Of a stretch of DNA of 55,766 nucleotides, positions 8,903 to 16,795 are shown piece after piece. Position numbers and translations under genes: made by a program. How positions within the stretch are numbered: the stretch's first letter is position 1; the number at the start of each line of letters is the position of its first letter. The notes beneath the pieces were generated by a model. It was not told the origin of the DNA, did no database searches, and saw nothing but the letters and a program-made list of their open reading frames with translations. The DNA is from Candidatus Cloacimonadota bacterium (GTDB lineage Bacteria > Cloacimonadota > Cloacimonadia > Cloacimonadales > PWNZ01), in NCBI GenBank assembly GCA_003564135.1, contig PWNZ01000145.1, positions 1 to 55,766 on the forward strand. Direction: 5' to 3'.

Positions 8903-9721
8903 TTACATTTCTTCTGAAGAGAAAAGACGGTGTCCACGCAAAAAGAATTCTTTTTCTAAAGGTATGACGAAATCGGTGTGGCTATCACTGTATAGTTGCT
9001 CCGGTTTACTCCTGATAGAAATAGTAGTTCTTATTAGGTCAATATCACTAACTGGAATAGCCGGATCGGTTATTGTTTCCTCTTGACCGGATGCATCGAG
9101 GCTTATCATATTAAAAGCGTATTTACCTTGGCCGGATTGATCTAACAGATTAAGCTGATAACTTCGATAAGAAATCCGATCAGCTTCGTAAACTTTATAG
9201 TGAGGCATAGTTGTAGGGATAAAATCCCAGGTTCCTTTAACGGTCACATCTCCATTGTTATTGTATGATTCAATAATTTTTATTTGGCCGTCTTCACCGG
9301 TATTCGGGTCGGAAAGATCAATTGCATAACCGTAGGGGACAGTGTATCCTCCTGGGGTTTTCAGGCTGTTGTCCGCTATGAAATGTAGGACAGTTCCCTG
9401 TCTGATTAAATTACTGGGATTTAAGCTATATTGAGCAACAACTAATGAGTCATTATGAACCTCTATAAATACGATATTATCGTAATTATTGCGAAAAGAT
9501 AAGCTATTATTCTCAACTTTAACTTTATCGGATGTAAAACTCTGTAGAAAACGGATCTCTTCCTGAAGTATAGCTATTGCGCCGTCTCCGGTACCCTGCA
9601 TATGTTGGATTACTTGGTTCTCAGTACTCGATTTCATGGTCATAAAATGCACACCGATAACCATCAAAGAGATTAAACCGGCTACTATTGCTGATTGGAT
9701 CAAGTCAAGAATGGATGCCAT
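8903..9721 (-). CDS. pseudopilin-like protein (PilW-like position)
   Basis: 272 residues. A hydrophobic N-terminal helix (about residues 9-28, IQSAIVAGLISLMVIGVHFM) runs into an amphipathic stretch (ENQVIQHMQGTGDGAIAILQEEIRFLQSF) and then a beta-rich domain, which is the layout of a minor type IV pilin or type II pseudopilin. A classical G-F prepilin cleavage site is not evident, so the assignment rests on architecture and neighbours. ATG 9721 is preceded on this strand by AAAAGGAG. It lies 69 bp after the upstream pilin-like gene and 26 bp before the decayed DUF7305 gene, consistent with one operon. The exact role is unknown. Confidence 0.6.
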   Translation of the reverse strand: MASILDLIQSAIVAGLISLMVIGVHFMTMKSSTENQVIQHMQGTGDGAIAILQEEIRFLQSFTSDKVKVENNSLSFRNNYDNIVFIEVHNDSLVVAQYSLNPSNLIRQGTVLHFIADNSLKTPGGYTVPYGYAIDLSDPNTGEDGQIKIIESYNNNGDVTVKGTWDFIPTTMPHYKVYEADRISYRSYQLNLLDQSGQGKYAFNMISLDASGQEETITDPAIPVSDIDLIRTTISIRSKPEQLYSDSHTDFVIPLEKEFFLRGHRLFSSEEM

Positions 9722-9790
9722 AAATGACTCCTTTTTAGGACTTTTGCCAGCATCTCTGTTTTTTGCGAGTAAGCTGGTGTTTTGCGCTGG

Positions 9791-10210
9791 TTAATGATTA
9801 TCAAGCTCCCACCATTTGTTAAAGGTGGCTGTATATCTGGTTTTTAAGCTGTTTTCTTGACGATCCGGTCCGGAATAGACCAAAACAGTTACTTTTTTAT
9901 AGCTAACATCGTGACGAATAAGAGAAGGTGAGTCATCAACCTCAACTGTAGCATATAATGTTCTACCAGAGCCTTCGATAAATGTTCTTTCTCGTTCAAA
10001 AGAATCGGTTAGTGAGTTAAACCCGTTTTCGGTGATAGCACTATTGGATATTGTTTCCATTATGGACTGACCATAATTAATAGCTTCCAACTCTACTTGA
10101 TAGTCTATTGTATGGGTAGTAGCGGTTATGCGTGTCCTGTTGATTGTTACTGTGATAGTGGCAAACAATACCAACGCTAAGATCGCCATCAAGGTTTGCC
10201 CTAAATTCAT
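9791..10210 (-). CDS. pilin/pseudopilin-like protein
   Basis: 139 residues with a hydrophobic N-terminal helix starting almost at the first residue (MNLGQTLMAILALVLFATIT), followed by a polar helix (YQVELEAINYGQSIMETISN) and a short beta-rich domain (LYATVEV, KVTVLVY). A short leader ending in Gly (MNLG) followed by Gln-Thr-Leu resembles the MG-QQQ leader of the pilin at 16042, so prepilin peptidase processing is plausible but not certain. ATG 10210 has TAGGAG upstream, and a sigma-70-like promoter is visible at 10249-10276. It is the first gene of the minus-strand pseudopilin operon. Confidence 0.6.
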   Translation of the reverse strand: MNLGQTLMAILALVLFATITVTINRTRITATTHTIDYQVELEAINYGQSIMETISNSAITENGFNSLTDSFERERTFIEGSGRTLYATVEVDDSPSLIRHDVSYKKVTVLVYSGPDRQENSLKTRYTATFNKWWELDNH

Positions 10211-10248
10211 CTATCTATTAACTCCTATCATTAATTTTTACTCTGTTC

Positions 10249-10276
10249 AGTGTAACTATTCTTTACCTGATGTCAA
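10249..10276 (-). promoter_or_regulatory. sigma-70-like promoter of the pseudopilin operon
   Basis: On the minus strand, TTGACA (10276-10271) and TACACT (10254-10249) are separated by 16 bp. They lie about 40-65 bp upstream of ATG 10210, which has its own TAGGAG ribosome site. The -35 box is a perfect match to the consensus. Confidence 0.5.
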
Positions 10277-10616
10277 GAGTTATTATTGATATTTATCATA
10301 AAGGTCGATATATCATGAAGGAAAGGGTCAATAGATTTTATTAAGGACTCTCATTGACTCTACTAAAAAAGTCGAAAAGCAAAATCTTTATAGATTCGGC
10401 AGGCCTGATAAATATATCATGCTCAGTAAGAAATTGGCATATACACAACCCGAGAAGCTACCACTTTGAATACGGATAATTTGTTTGTAATCATTATTTG
10501 TGGCGATCTGTTAACAAGTAGTGTCTCAATCATTCTAAGCTTGGACCGGAATCCTGCATTTTCCATGGCAAACGGAGATTTGAGCTGGAGGAGATTTTAG
10601 GGTGGGGAAAAATCCT

Positions 10617-10646
10617 TTGACATAAATAGACACATTTTGCTATATC
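10617..10646 (+). promoter_or_regulatory. sigma-70-like promoter of holB
   Basis: TTGACA (10617-10622) is followed after 18 bp by TATATC (10641-10646), preceded by TTTGC. It ends 26 bp before the holB start codon, leaving a short leader that contains the AAGGAGG ribosome site. Confidence 0.5.
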
Positions 10647-10672
10647 GCTTTCTAAAGAAGAAGGAGGTTGCG

Positions 10673-11794
10673 ATGCTTTTTAACCGGATAAAAGGACAGA
10701 GAGGAGCCTTGACGATACTGCGGAAAGCGGTAACTGAGGATATTCCATCTCATAGTTATCTATTTATGGGGCCTGATGGTGTAGGTAAATTTACGACAGC
10801 ACTCTATTTTGGGATGGCTTTAAACTGCTTAGATGATGACCCGCATAGCAGGCCCTGTGGTAAGTGCTCTTCTTGCAAGAAGATGTTGTCATTTTCACAT
10901 CCGGATTTTATCTATCTATTTCCAACTCCTAATTACGAGATCAGTCCGACGGGAGAAATCAAAGACGCTAAAAACCTATCAGAATATGAGAGCTACCTCA
11001 AGAACAAGAAGGTAAGTCCGTGGCGCTACTTTTATTTTCAAGGCAACACAGCTATCCGCTTGGATTGTATCAGAATGCTGCAGCATCGCATTAACCTTTC
11101 TTTTATTGAGGCTCGCTATAAAGTAGTAGTGATTGAGAAAGCTGACTACTTAAATGTTCATGCAGCCAACGCATTTTTGAAAACTTTGGAAGAGCCACCT
11201 GAAAATGTAGTAATTATTCTAACCAGTTCCCGTAATGAATCAATGCTGTCGACTATTATTTCCCGCTGCCAAAAGGTTAATTTTAACCGAATTAATCTGC
11301 AAACAATTGAAGATGAACTATTTTTCTATGGCGTTGAAGATGCTGCTCAAATAAAGATGATTGCCAGAATTGCTAACGGTAATATGGAAAAAGCACTGAA
11401 TACTTGGGAGGCTCAAAGCAGCGAAACAAGAGCCAAAATGAGAGAACTGCTGGACATCATTATCCAAGGTGATGATCTATCTTTCTTGAAATATGCAGAA
11501 CATTATAAAACCTCTAAAAGCTTGAACGAACTCTCAGAAGTTTTACATTATCTTATCGTCTGGTTAGGCGATGTGGTATTCTTTTTGGAAAGTCCAGAAG
11601 AAATAATCAATATTGATATGACGGCAGAGCTTGATAAAGTTGCAGCTAATAACCCATATCTGACGGATATGTGTCCTGAACTAATAGTTTTTTTAGAGAC
11701 TATGCTAAAACGGTTAGAAGGTAACGTCAATCCCCATCTAGTGATAATAGAGGTTTATAACCACTTAAAGCCATGTATAAGAGGCCGCATTTAA
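10673..11794 (+). CDS. holB: DNA polymerase III subunit delta'
   Basis: 373 residues, an AAA+ clamp-loader subunit that helps load the beta clamp (DnaN, encoded at 27410-28543) onto DNA. The order of motifs is right for delta': Walker A-like GPDGVGKFT (33-41), a zinc-binding Cys set (C52, C62, C65, C68), IEKADYLNVHAANAFLKTLEEPP and the sensor/SRC motif IISRCQK. In Walker A the residue after Lys is Phe rather than Ser/Thr. ATG 10673 is chosen because AAGGAGG lies 6 bp upstream; a longer frame begins at TTG 10637 but lacks such a site. The 3' end overlaps the convergent TlpA-like gene by 4 bp. Confidence 0.88.
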   Translation: MLFNRIKGQRGALTILRKAVTEDIPSHSYLFMGPDGVGKFTTALYFGMALNCLDDDPHSRPCGKCSSCKKMLSFSHPDFIYLFPTPNYEISPTGEIKDAKNLSEYESYLKNKKVSPWRYFYFQGNTAIRLDCIRMLQHRINLSFIEARYKVVVIEKADYLNVHAANAFLKTLEEPPENVVIILTSSRNESMLSTIISRCQKVNFNRINLQTIEDELFFYGVEDAAQIKMIARIANGNMEKALNTWEAQSSETRAKMRELLDIIIQGDDLSFLKYAEHYKTSKSLNELSEVLHYLIVWLGDVVFFLESPEEIINIDMTAELDKVAANNPYLTDMCPELIVFLETMLKRLEGNVNPHLVIIEVYNHLKPCIRGRI

Positions 11795-13290
11795 TCGTCC
11801 ATAACCTCTTCGACCCACCAGGTAAGCTTTTCTTTGATATTCTGACTTAGTCCTTGCTGTTCGTATCTAATATTTCCGTTTGTATCGATGACAATTATAA
11901 AGGGTAGCTCTTGGAAACTATACATTGATGGAATGTTGTCAACACCTCGAATAAATCGGATCTTATCAGAATAGCCCTGAGCGTTGATATGTCTCTGCAC
12001 TACTTCAGGGTATGGTTCGGCAAGACTTATTGCCAGAACTGTTATTTTTTCAGGGTTGTTATTTTTAACCCATTCATCTAATGCTTTCATCATTTCTACC
12101 GAATCATCTGACCAAGTAGCCCAGAACAGCTTAATAATTGGTTGGCTTCGGTATTCCGATAGTCGAGTTATGTTATCGTTTAGGTCTTTGAGTTCCCATC
12201 CCGGTGCCGGTCTTTCTGTTTTTTGTGCGAGAGCTTCTTTTTTTCTTTGCGGTTTGGCTTCATCCCATCTTTGCTTTGCTTTGACGATGAAGTCTTTCCA
12301 CAGTGGATGCTCTTTTAAGGGAAACCATTGCTCTTCATTATCAATACTCAGGTAATCAACATTACCGGCATCTAAGAGTTGGTTTAGATATAGGAACGCC
12401 TTTTCATAATTACCCTGATCAAGATTGGTGCTTACTAACCTTCTTTTTATGCTTACTTCATCATACAAGTCAGGATGTTGCGCTAGGAAGTTGTCAATTT
12501 CATCATAATGGCCAATAGTTCTGAGTAGCATCAGATAATAGTTGGCGTAGGTGGTTAGGCTATCTTCTCGGGTGATGTGCCCTTGTTCAATATTAGTATG
12601 CATGAACTTCGGCAGAAATGTTTTAAAAGGTTGCAATCTTTCTGATTTAATTGAAAAATCCATTATAGAAAAATAATTGACCCACTGAGCATTCATTCCT
12701 TCGGTATTCAAAAGAAATTGTTCGGCTAATTCGTAATTATCTTTCCACATTTTCATATTATATATAGTGTATAGTGAAAACTCATCTTCCGGGAATAGAT
12801 ACAACCATCGGTATAGGTGTTGACGATCTTTTCCGAATTCTTCTTCGAGCTTCTCCAAGTTAAACTCCATATCATCTTCGGGCTCATCGGGGAAAAGATA
12901 TTGGTTATAGGGAAAACTTAACAGTAAGTATCCATAGTAGTATTCCGGGTACTGCTCAATAAGCTTTCTTGCTTCCTGTAAGCGCTTAAAGGTATCGTCA
13001 ATGTATCTTGCCCACAGGTAGCGATTGTCTTTATTAGGATCTTGTTCATATCTTCTCGTAAAGTAATCTCTGCTTCGTTCCTCGTCAATTTCCATCCAGG
13101 TGTCCTGAATGTCTCTTATTACTGTCATATCATCAATTTTTTCGAGGTATTCTTTTAAGATTTCGACAACCTCTTCATCAGAAGTTGCCTCCAATAATCT
13201 ATCGCCGATTTCAGCCCTTATCGCAAAATTATCTACCGCTAATGACCAGATTAACAGGAACGAGAAGATCGTAACGATATATTTGAGCAT
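11791..13290 (-). CDS. exported TlpA-like thioredoxin-fold protein lacking CxxC
   Basis: 499 residues. An N-terminal signal or anchor (about 3-25) is followed by a long helical region of repeat-like segments (about 30-350, TPR-like) and a C-terminal TlpA/AhpC-type thioredoxin fold (about 365-499). The fold is recognisable by PGWELKDLNDN, KLFWATWSDDSVEMM, ITVLAISLAEP and LPFIIVIDTNGNIRY. Where active family members have WCxxC, this protein has W-S-D-D-S, so both redox cysteines are absent and disulfide exchange is unlikely. The start ATG follows GGCAGGT. It converges with holB, overlapping by 4 bp. The function is unknown; a structural or binding role in the periplasm is inferred. Confidence 0.72.
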   Translation of the reverse strand: MLKYIVTIFSFLLIWSLAVDNFAIRAEIGDRLLEATSDEEVVEILKEYLEKIDDMTVIRDIQDTWMEIDEERSRDYFTRRYEQDPNKDNRYLWARYIDDTFKRLQEARKLIEQYPEYYYGYLLLSFPYNQYLFPDEPEDDMEFNLEKLEEEFGKDRQHLYRWLYLFPEDEFSLYTIYNMKMWKDNYELAEQFLLNTEGMNAQWVNYFSIMDFSIKSERLQPFKTFLPKFMHTNIEQGHITREDSLTTYANYYLMLLRTIGHYDEIDNFLAQHPDLYDEVSIKRRLVSTNLDQGNYEKAFLYLNQLLDAGNVDYLSIDNEEQWFPLKEHPLWKDFIVKAKQRWDEAKPQRKKEALAQKTERPAPGWELKDLNDNITRLSEYRSQPIIKLFWATWSDDSVEMMKALDEWVKNNNPEKITVLAISLAEPYPEVVQRHINAQGYSDKIRFIRGVDNIPSMYSFQELPFIIVIDTNGNIRYEQQGLSQNIKEKLTWWVEEVMDD

Positions 13291-13538
13291 AGTTTACCTG
13301 CCTTTTCTTATATTTATTACGTGACGATCCATTGAAGAGAGTCGGTTTGTCAAGTCAAAGGTGACTCTACCTCTTTTTGCTTAACATATTTATTGTTAAT
13401 TGCTTTGTGATCGGAACGGTCTAATGATAGAGATTTATAGAGTTGTAGAAGTGGGTATTTGGTTGAACTATCAATTCATTACTATGGTTGTGGCTGAGCT
13501 CTTATAGGGTGATGATTTAAAATAACCCAACTTTAGTA

Positions 13539-13568
13539 TTGACTATTTAGCCAGCGTATTTTTAATAA
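13539..13568 (+). promoter_or_regulatory. sigma-70-like promoter before outer-membrane protein gene
   Basis: TTGACT (13539-13544) and TAATAA (13563-13568) are 18 bp apart and end about 20 bp before ATG 13590. The rest of the 299-bp gap between the divergent genes shows nothing clear. Confidence 0.4.
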
Positions 13569-13589
13569 ACAAAAATCAAGGATGTGACG

Positions 13590-14327
13590 ATGAAATATTA
13601 TCTGATGATTATGCTCGTCTTAACTACTTCGCTAGCGCATACCAGATTCGAAATAGATTTGGAAGCAGGAATTGCTTTTAGTGGCTATAACAACGTTCGA
13701 ATACCCAATGAGAGTAATACAAGTAGCGACAAGTTTTCTTTCACCCATGATTTAGAAACCGATCCGGTCTTTGTCAGCCGGATAAATGCTCATTATTATG
13801 TGTCCGAACAACACAGGATTTCTTTTCTCTATGCCCCTTTTTCCGTTGAACCATCGGGGAAATTTGATCGGGATATTGAATTTCGAGAAGAGATCTTTAA
13901 CCGAGATATCGATATATTGGGTACATACCGGTTCGATTCATATAGGCTTCAGTATCGCTATTATTTTAAGGATCAATCTAAACTGTATCGTGCAATCGGG
14001 CTCACGGCAAAGATTAGAGATGCCGAGATATCCTTAGCAGAGAACACAAAGAAAGCTACTAAAAAGAATACCGGGTTTGTTCCCATTATTAACTTCTTAC
14101 TGGTTCAAAACTTGTATCCCGGTATCGATCTTTTTCTTGATGGTGATGCCCTTTTTTCACCGTACGGAAGAGCTGCTGATGTCATGTTAGGTGTTAGTTT
14201 TGATTTTGACGAAAGATATTCGCTTCGTGCCGGCTATCGTGTTCTCGAAGGTGGATCAGATGTAGATGAGGTATATACTTTTGCTCTGATCAATTATGCG
14301 GTCTTGAATGTTAAGGTTAGGCTCTAA
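13590..14327 (+). CDS. putative outer-membrane beta-barrel protein
   Basis: 245 residues with a signal peptide (MKYYLMIMLVLTTSLAHT) and then alternating amphipathic strands with frequent aromatic ends (FEIDLEAGIAFSGY, RISFLYAPFSV, LQYRYYFK, YSLRAGYRVLEGG). The protein ends in a strand close to the C terminus (NYAVLNVKVRL). This is the pattern of a small eight-stranded OmpW/OmpA-type barrel. I chose ATG 13590 with AAGGAT upstream; GTG 13584 is an alternative. It is followed 27 bp later by the EnvC-like gene, so the two may be co-transcribed. The cargo or function is unknown. Confidence 0.65.
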   Translation: MKYYLMIMLVLTTSLAHTRFEIDLEAGIAFSGYNNVRIPNESNTSSDKFSFTHDLETDPVFVSRINAHYYVSEQHRISFLYAPFSVEPSGKFDRDIEFREEIFNRDIDILGTYRFDSYRLQYRYYFKDQSKLYRAIGLTAKIRDAEISLAENTKKATKKNTGFVPIINFLLVQNLYPGIDLFLDGDALFSPYGRAADVMLGVSFDFDERYSLRAGYRVLEGGSDVDEVYTFALINYAVLNVKVRL

Positions 14328-14354
14328 GTAATAAGTGATTTAAGGTGCATAGTG

Positions 14355-15485
14355 ATGCTTAAGCTCTTCAATTTTATTTGTAGTTTCAGAGCGCGATTTA
14401 TAGCGATGACGGTAATTATAGTCACCATCACCTTGCCGGTATATGCTAATATCGAAATCCAAAAACGACGCCTGGAATATATTCAACAGATGATAGACGA
14501 GAAGCTCAGTGAACTAGCTGAATCACAGCAGCATAGAGAACAGGTTACCCGTCAACTGCAGATATATAGGGAAAGAGTGGAAAGGTTTATGTATATGATA
14601 AAGGGCCTTACTGCTAAAGAGCATGACTTAGTTATGGAAATAATTGATAGGACTAACCGCAGAGATATTCTTAAATCAGATCTGACGAGCTTGATAGAGC
14701 TTTGTAATATTAAAATGGTATGCTTATATCATGCTGGTGCAGCAGAGCATGAAACATCTGAAAAGGTCATTAATGAGAGGTATCTATCTTTAATGATTAA
14801 TGCAAATAAGAGTATGATTAATTCACATAAGTCACTGCTGGAAAAAACTAAGGAGAACCTCCAACAAGACCGCGCACAAAGAAGAAACATAGAAAGTGAA
14901 AGAAATATCAGAGAACTTTCCAGCCGCTCATTGCAGCGAGAAATTAGTAATCTTTACACACTAATCGAATCCATTTCAGCTGAAGAACGGCATTATATTA
15001 CTGAAGTTCAGCAGTTAGAAAGAAATAGAATAGCTATTGAAGCTCTGATTGAACAAATTCAAACCGATGAAGAAAAGCTTAGCTTTAGGTTTACAAATGA
15101 AAAATTGTTGTGGCCAATAAAAGGGCAGGTTGAAAGCGAATTCGGACAGTCTTATGACGAAACTACCAGACTAACCCTGATAAACAATGGTATTACAATA
15201 ACCACCAATCAACAGCAAGAAGTGAAGGCTGTTGATTTTGGGATTGTTGTTTTCGCCGAATCATTTAGAAGTTATGGAAGAATGATTATCATAGATCATC
15301 TCAACGGATACTTCAGCTTATATGCAGGAAACAGTAACCTTTTAGTCGCAAAAGGGGATGATGTAGGGTTAGGGCATTCTATTGCCATAACAGGTAAAAA
15401 TAACAGCAGTGACGAAAAATACACCTTGCACTTTGAGATCCGCAGAAAGAGTCAAGCTGTTGATCCCTTAGTTTATTTGGAGTAG
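14355..15485 (+). CDS. EnvC-like murein hydrolase activator (degenerate LytM)
   Basis: 376 residues: a signal segment (about 13-32), a long coiled coil (about 35-235, many Glu/Gln/Arg heptads) and a C-terminal LytM/M23 domain (about 250-376) with WPIKGQVESEFGQ, VKAVDFGIVVFAE and LHFEIRRKSQAVDPLVYLE. The first zinc ligands are missing (NNGITI instead of HxGxD) and SLYAGN replaces the catalytic YxHL. This is the pattern of EnvC, which activates amidases at the septum rather than cutting murein itself. ATG 14355 follows a weak AAGGTG; GTG 14352 is possible. No amidase or FtsEX gene is nearby. Confidence 0.75.
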   Translation: MLKLFNFICSFRARFIAMTVIIVTITLPVYANIEIQKRRLEYIQQMIDEKLSELAESQQHREQVTRQLQIYRERVERFMYMIKGLTAKEHDLVMEIIDRTNRRDILKSDLTSLIELCNIKMVCLYHAGAAEHETSEKVINERYLSLMINANKSMINSHKSLLEKTKENLQQDRAQRRNIESERNIRELSSRSLQREISNLYTLIESISAEERHYITEVQQLERNRIAIEALIEQIQTDEEKLSFRFTNEKLLWPIKGQVESEFGQSYDETTRLTLINNGITITTNQQQEVKAVDFGIVVFAESFRSYGRMIIIDHLNGYFSLYAGNSNLLVAKGDDVGLGHSIAITGKNNSSDEKYTLHFEIRRKSQAVDPLVYLE

Positions 15486-15828
15486 GTCAGAAGTTGATTA
15501 TTGTCATGATCTAATGCCCATAAACGGCTTATCAGGGTAAATAACCTTGTCATAATAAGGTGACTGATGATTGTATTTTGTAAAAAATAGGTGACAAATC
15601 AGGAGGTCATGATGATTTTATCCATTGGCAGGAATAACTGAGAAAAGCTGACACCATAATTCAATAAAAAACTAAATCTAAGCCGTACATTTTTTATACT
15701 AGATACTCTTGAGTGCTATCACAAGGTAGTAATCACGGCTTGAGAGCGGGTTTAGAATGTTACTTTATCCCGACATATAGACTGTTTTTTTAAGACACCT
15801 TTTGGTTTCCATACCGGATAATCTGTTG
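15486..15828. other. intergenic region upstream of the pilin promoter
   Basis: No gene of normal size was found. ACCTT/AAGGT form a short hairpin near 15551-15568. A very short frame with AGGAGG (15601-15606) and ATG ATG (15609-15614) ends after about ten codons and is probably chance. The region may hold binding sites for the adjacent NtrC-type regulator, but I could not identify a repeated operator. Confidence 0.4.
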
Positions 15829-15844
15829 TGGCACGATAGTTGCA
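15829..15844 (+). promoter_or_regulatory. sigma-54 (RpoN) promoter of the pilin gene
   Basis: TGGCACGATAGTTGCA matches the -24/-12 consensus TGGCAC-N5-TTGCA exactly. GG (15830-15831) and GC (15842-15843) have the required 10-bp gap. Transcription would start near 15855, giving a leader of about 187 nt before the pilin ATG. A sigma-54-dependent NtrC-family regulator and a sensor kinase lie directly downstream on the other strand, as for PilR/PilS in Pseudomonas. Confidence 0.85.
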
Positions 15845-15929
15845 TGGTAGTGTCTCAAAGATGTTGACAAAAATAGAAGGCTATAGAGACTGGAAATAAA
15901 GTCGCTTAGACTTAATGAAGTAAGATTGG

Positions 15930-16019
15930 AAAGGATATGGAAATGTCCTTTACTAACGTGGTAAACAAGGAGTTGGAATTTAAACCAACGTTTGAGACTT
16001 AACTAGTTGCATAAGCAAC
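15930..16019 (+). promoter_or_regulatory. structured 5' leader of the pilin mRNA
   Basis: Three hairpins lie between the sigma-54 promoter and the pilin start. AAAGGATAT (15930-15938) pairs with ATGTCCTTT (15943-15951), 9 bp with one wobble, around a GGAA (GNRA-type) loop. GTTGG (15972-15976) pairs with CCAAC (15985-15989). GTTGC (16006-16010) pairs with GCAAC (16015-16019) around ATAA. A ribosome site (AAGAAGG) follows close to the start. I did not recognise a known riboswitch class; mRNA stabilisation or post-transcriptional control are both possible. Confidence 0.4.
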
Positions 16020-16041
16020 CGAAAAAAAAGAAGGTCTATAT

Positions 16042-16545
16042 ATGGGGCAACAACAGGTACTCTTGATAATCCTGACCGTGATAGTCATAGCTATTGCTAT
16101 AACTGTTGGTATAGGTATGTTTCAATCTAAAGCTCTATCTGCTCATCAGGATGACATAATTATGAATATAAACAACATAGTAATGCAGGCTCTTGTGTAT
16201 AAACAAACTCCTCAGTCTTTAATGGGAGGTGGCGGTACATTTTTGGGGTTTAATCCGGTTAATTCTGAAAACTCACGCGGGCATATAGGGAATCCGGACG
16301 ATAGTCCCAATCAGGGTCTCAAAATAGAAACAGCTGAAGTTAACTATTTTATAGAGATATGGCCTGGAGGAGGGTATCCTCAGAGACTGCAAATAATTGC
16401 CTCTTCAAAAAGATATGGTGAAGGAAATTCGTGGGCTAACCCGGCTAACGCCCGAATTCGTGCTTATTTTGACGATAATGGTGAACTAATTAACTTGGTA
16501 AATAATCCCAACAGGCAAGGTTTTATGATTTCCGGGAATTGGTAG
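16042..16545 (+). CDS. type IV pilin-like protein, probably major pilin
   Basis: 167 residues. The leader is minimal, MG then QQQ, followed by a long hydrophobic helix (VLLIILTVIVIAIAITVGIGMF, about residues 6-27) and an amphipathic continuation (KALSAHQDDIIMNINNIVMQALVY). The rest is a small beta-rich domain with a Gly-rich turn (LMGGGGTFLGF). Prepilin peptidase would cut after Gly2. The Glu5 found in most mature pilins is absent (mature start QQQVL). Similar MG-QQQ pilin-like proteins are, to my knowledge, common in Cloacimonadota and other FCB phyla. The sigma-54 promoter and the PilR/PilS-like pair next to it support the role of main filament subunit. Confidence 0.72.
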   Translation: MGQQQVLLIILTVIVIAIAITVGIGMFQSKALSAHQDDIIMNINNIVMQALVYKQTPQSLMGGGGTFLGFNPVNSENSRGHIGNPDDSPNQGLKIETAEVNYFIEIWPGGGYPQRLQIIASSKRYGEGNSWANPANARIRAYFDDNGELINLVNNPNRQGFMISGNW

Positions 16546-16795
16546 GACAAATAAGCCTAAATAATCCAGTTGATTTTCCCGAACACCGCTCACAAGCAAC
16601 GGGACAGCCAGAATTGTCCGGTATTTTGTAGCGATATCGCCTGTCCCTGCGGAGGGAGTGGAATGGACAGTGCAATAAGATACAAAAAAGAATTCCACAG
16701 GTTAAAAAGTCAGTGTTCCGTATATTTTAAACCTTTTGCCAGCTCTGTTTTCTGTTGCACTATCCGAGCTAAATGGTTGGTTATATAAAGCTGTT

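Larger units (their letters stand above)
10211..10672. other. divergent intergenic region, pseudopilin operon / holB
   Basis: This stretch separates the leftward pseudopilin operon from the rightward holB. It holds one promoter in each direction, annotated separately. The middle part, 10471-10530, contains TTGTGGCGATCTGTTAAC and GTAGTGTCTCAA, which resemble the sigma-54 promoter segment upstream of the pilin gene at 16042 but with degraded -24/-12 elements. No gene was recognised. Confidence 0.5.

Noticed and set aside
15601-15644. A ten-codon frame with AGGAGG upstream of the pilin promoter
   Set aside because: It lies upstream of the mapped sigma-54 site, the spacing to the first ATG is too short, and nothing downstream needs a leader peptide.
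15855-16041. GEMM-type c-di-GMP riboswitch in the pilin leader
   Set aside because: The conserved GCAAA/ACGCAAAGCC-type blocks are absent; only simple hairpins are present.
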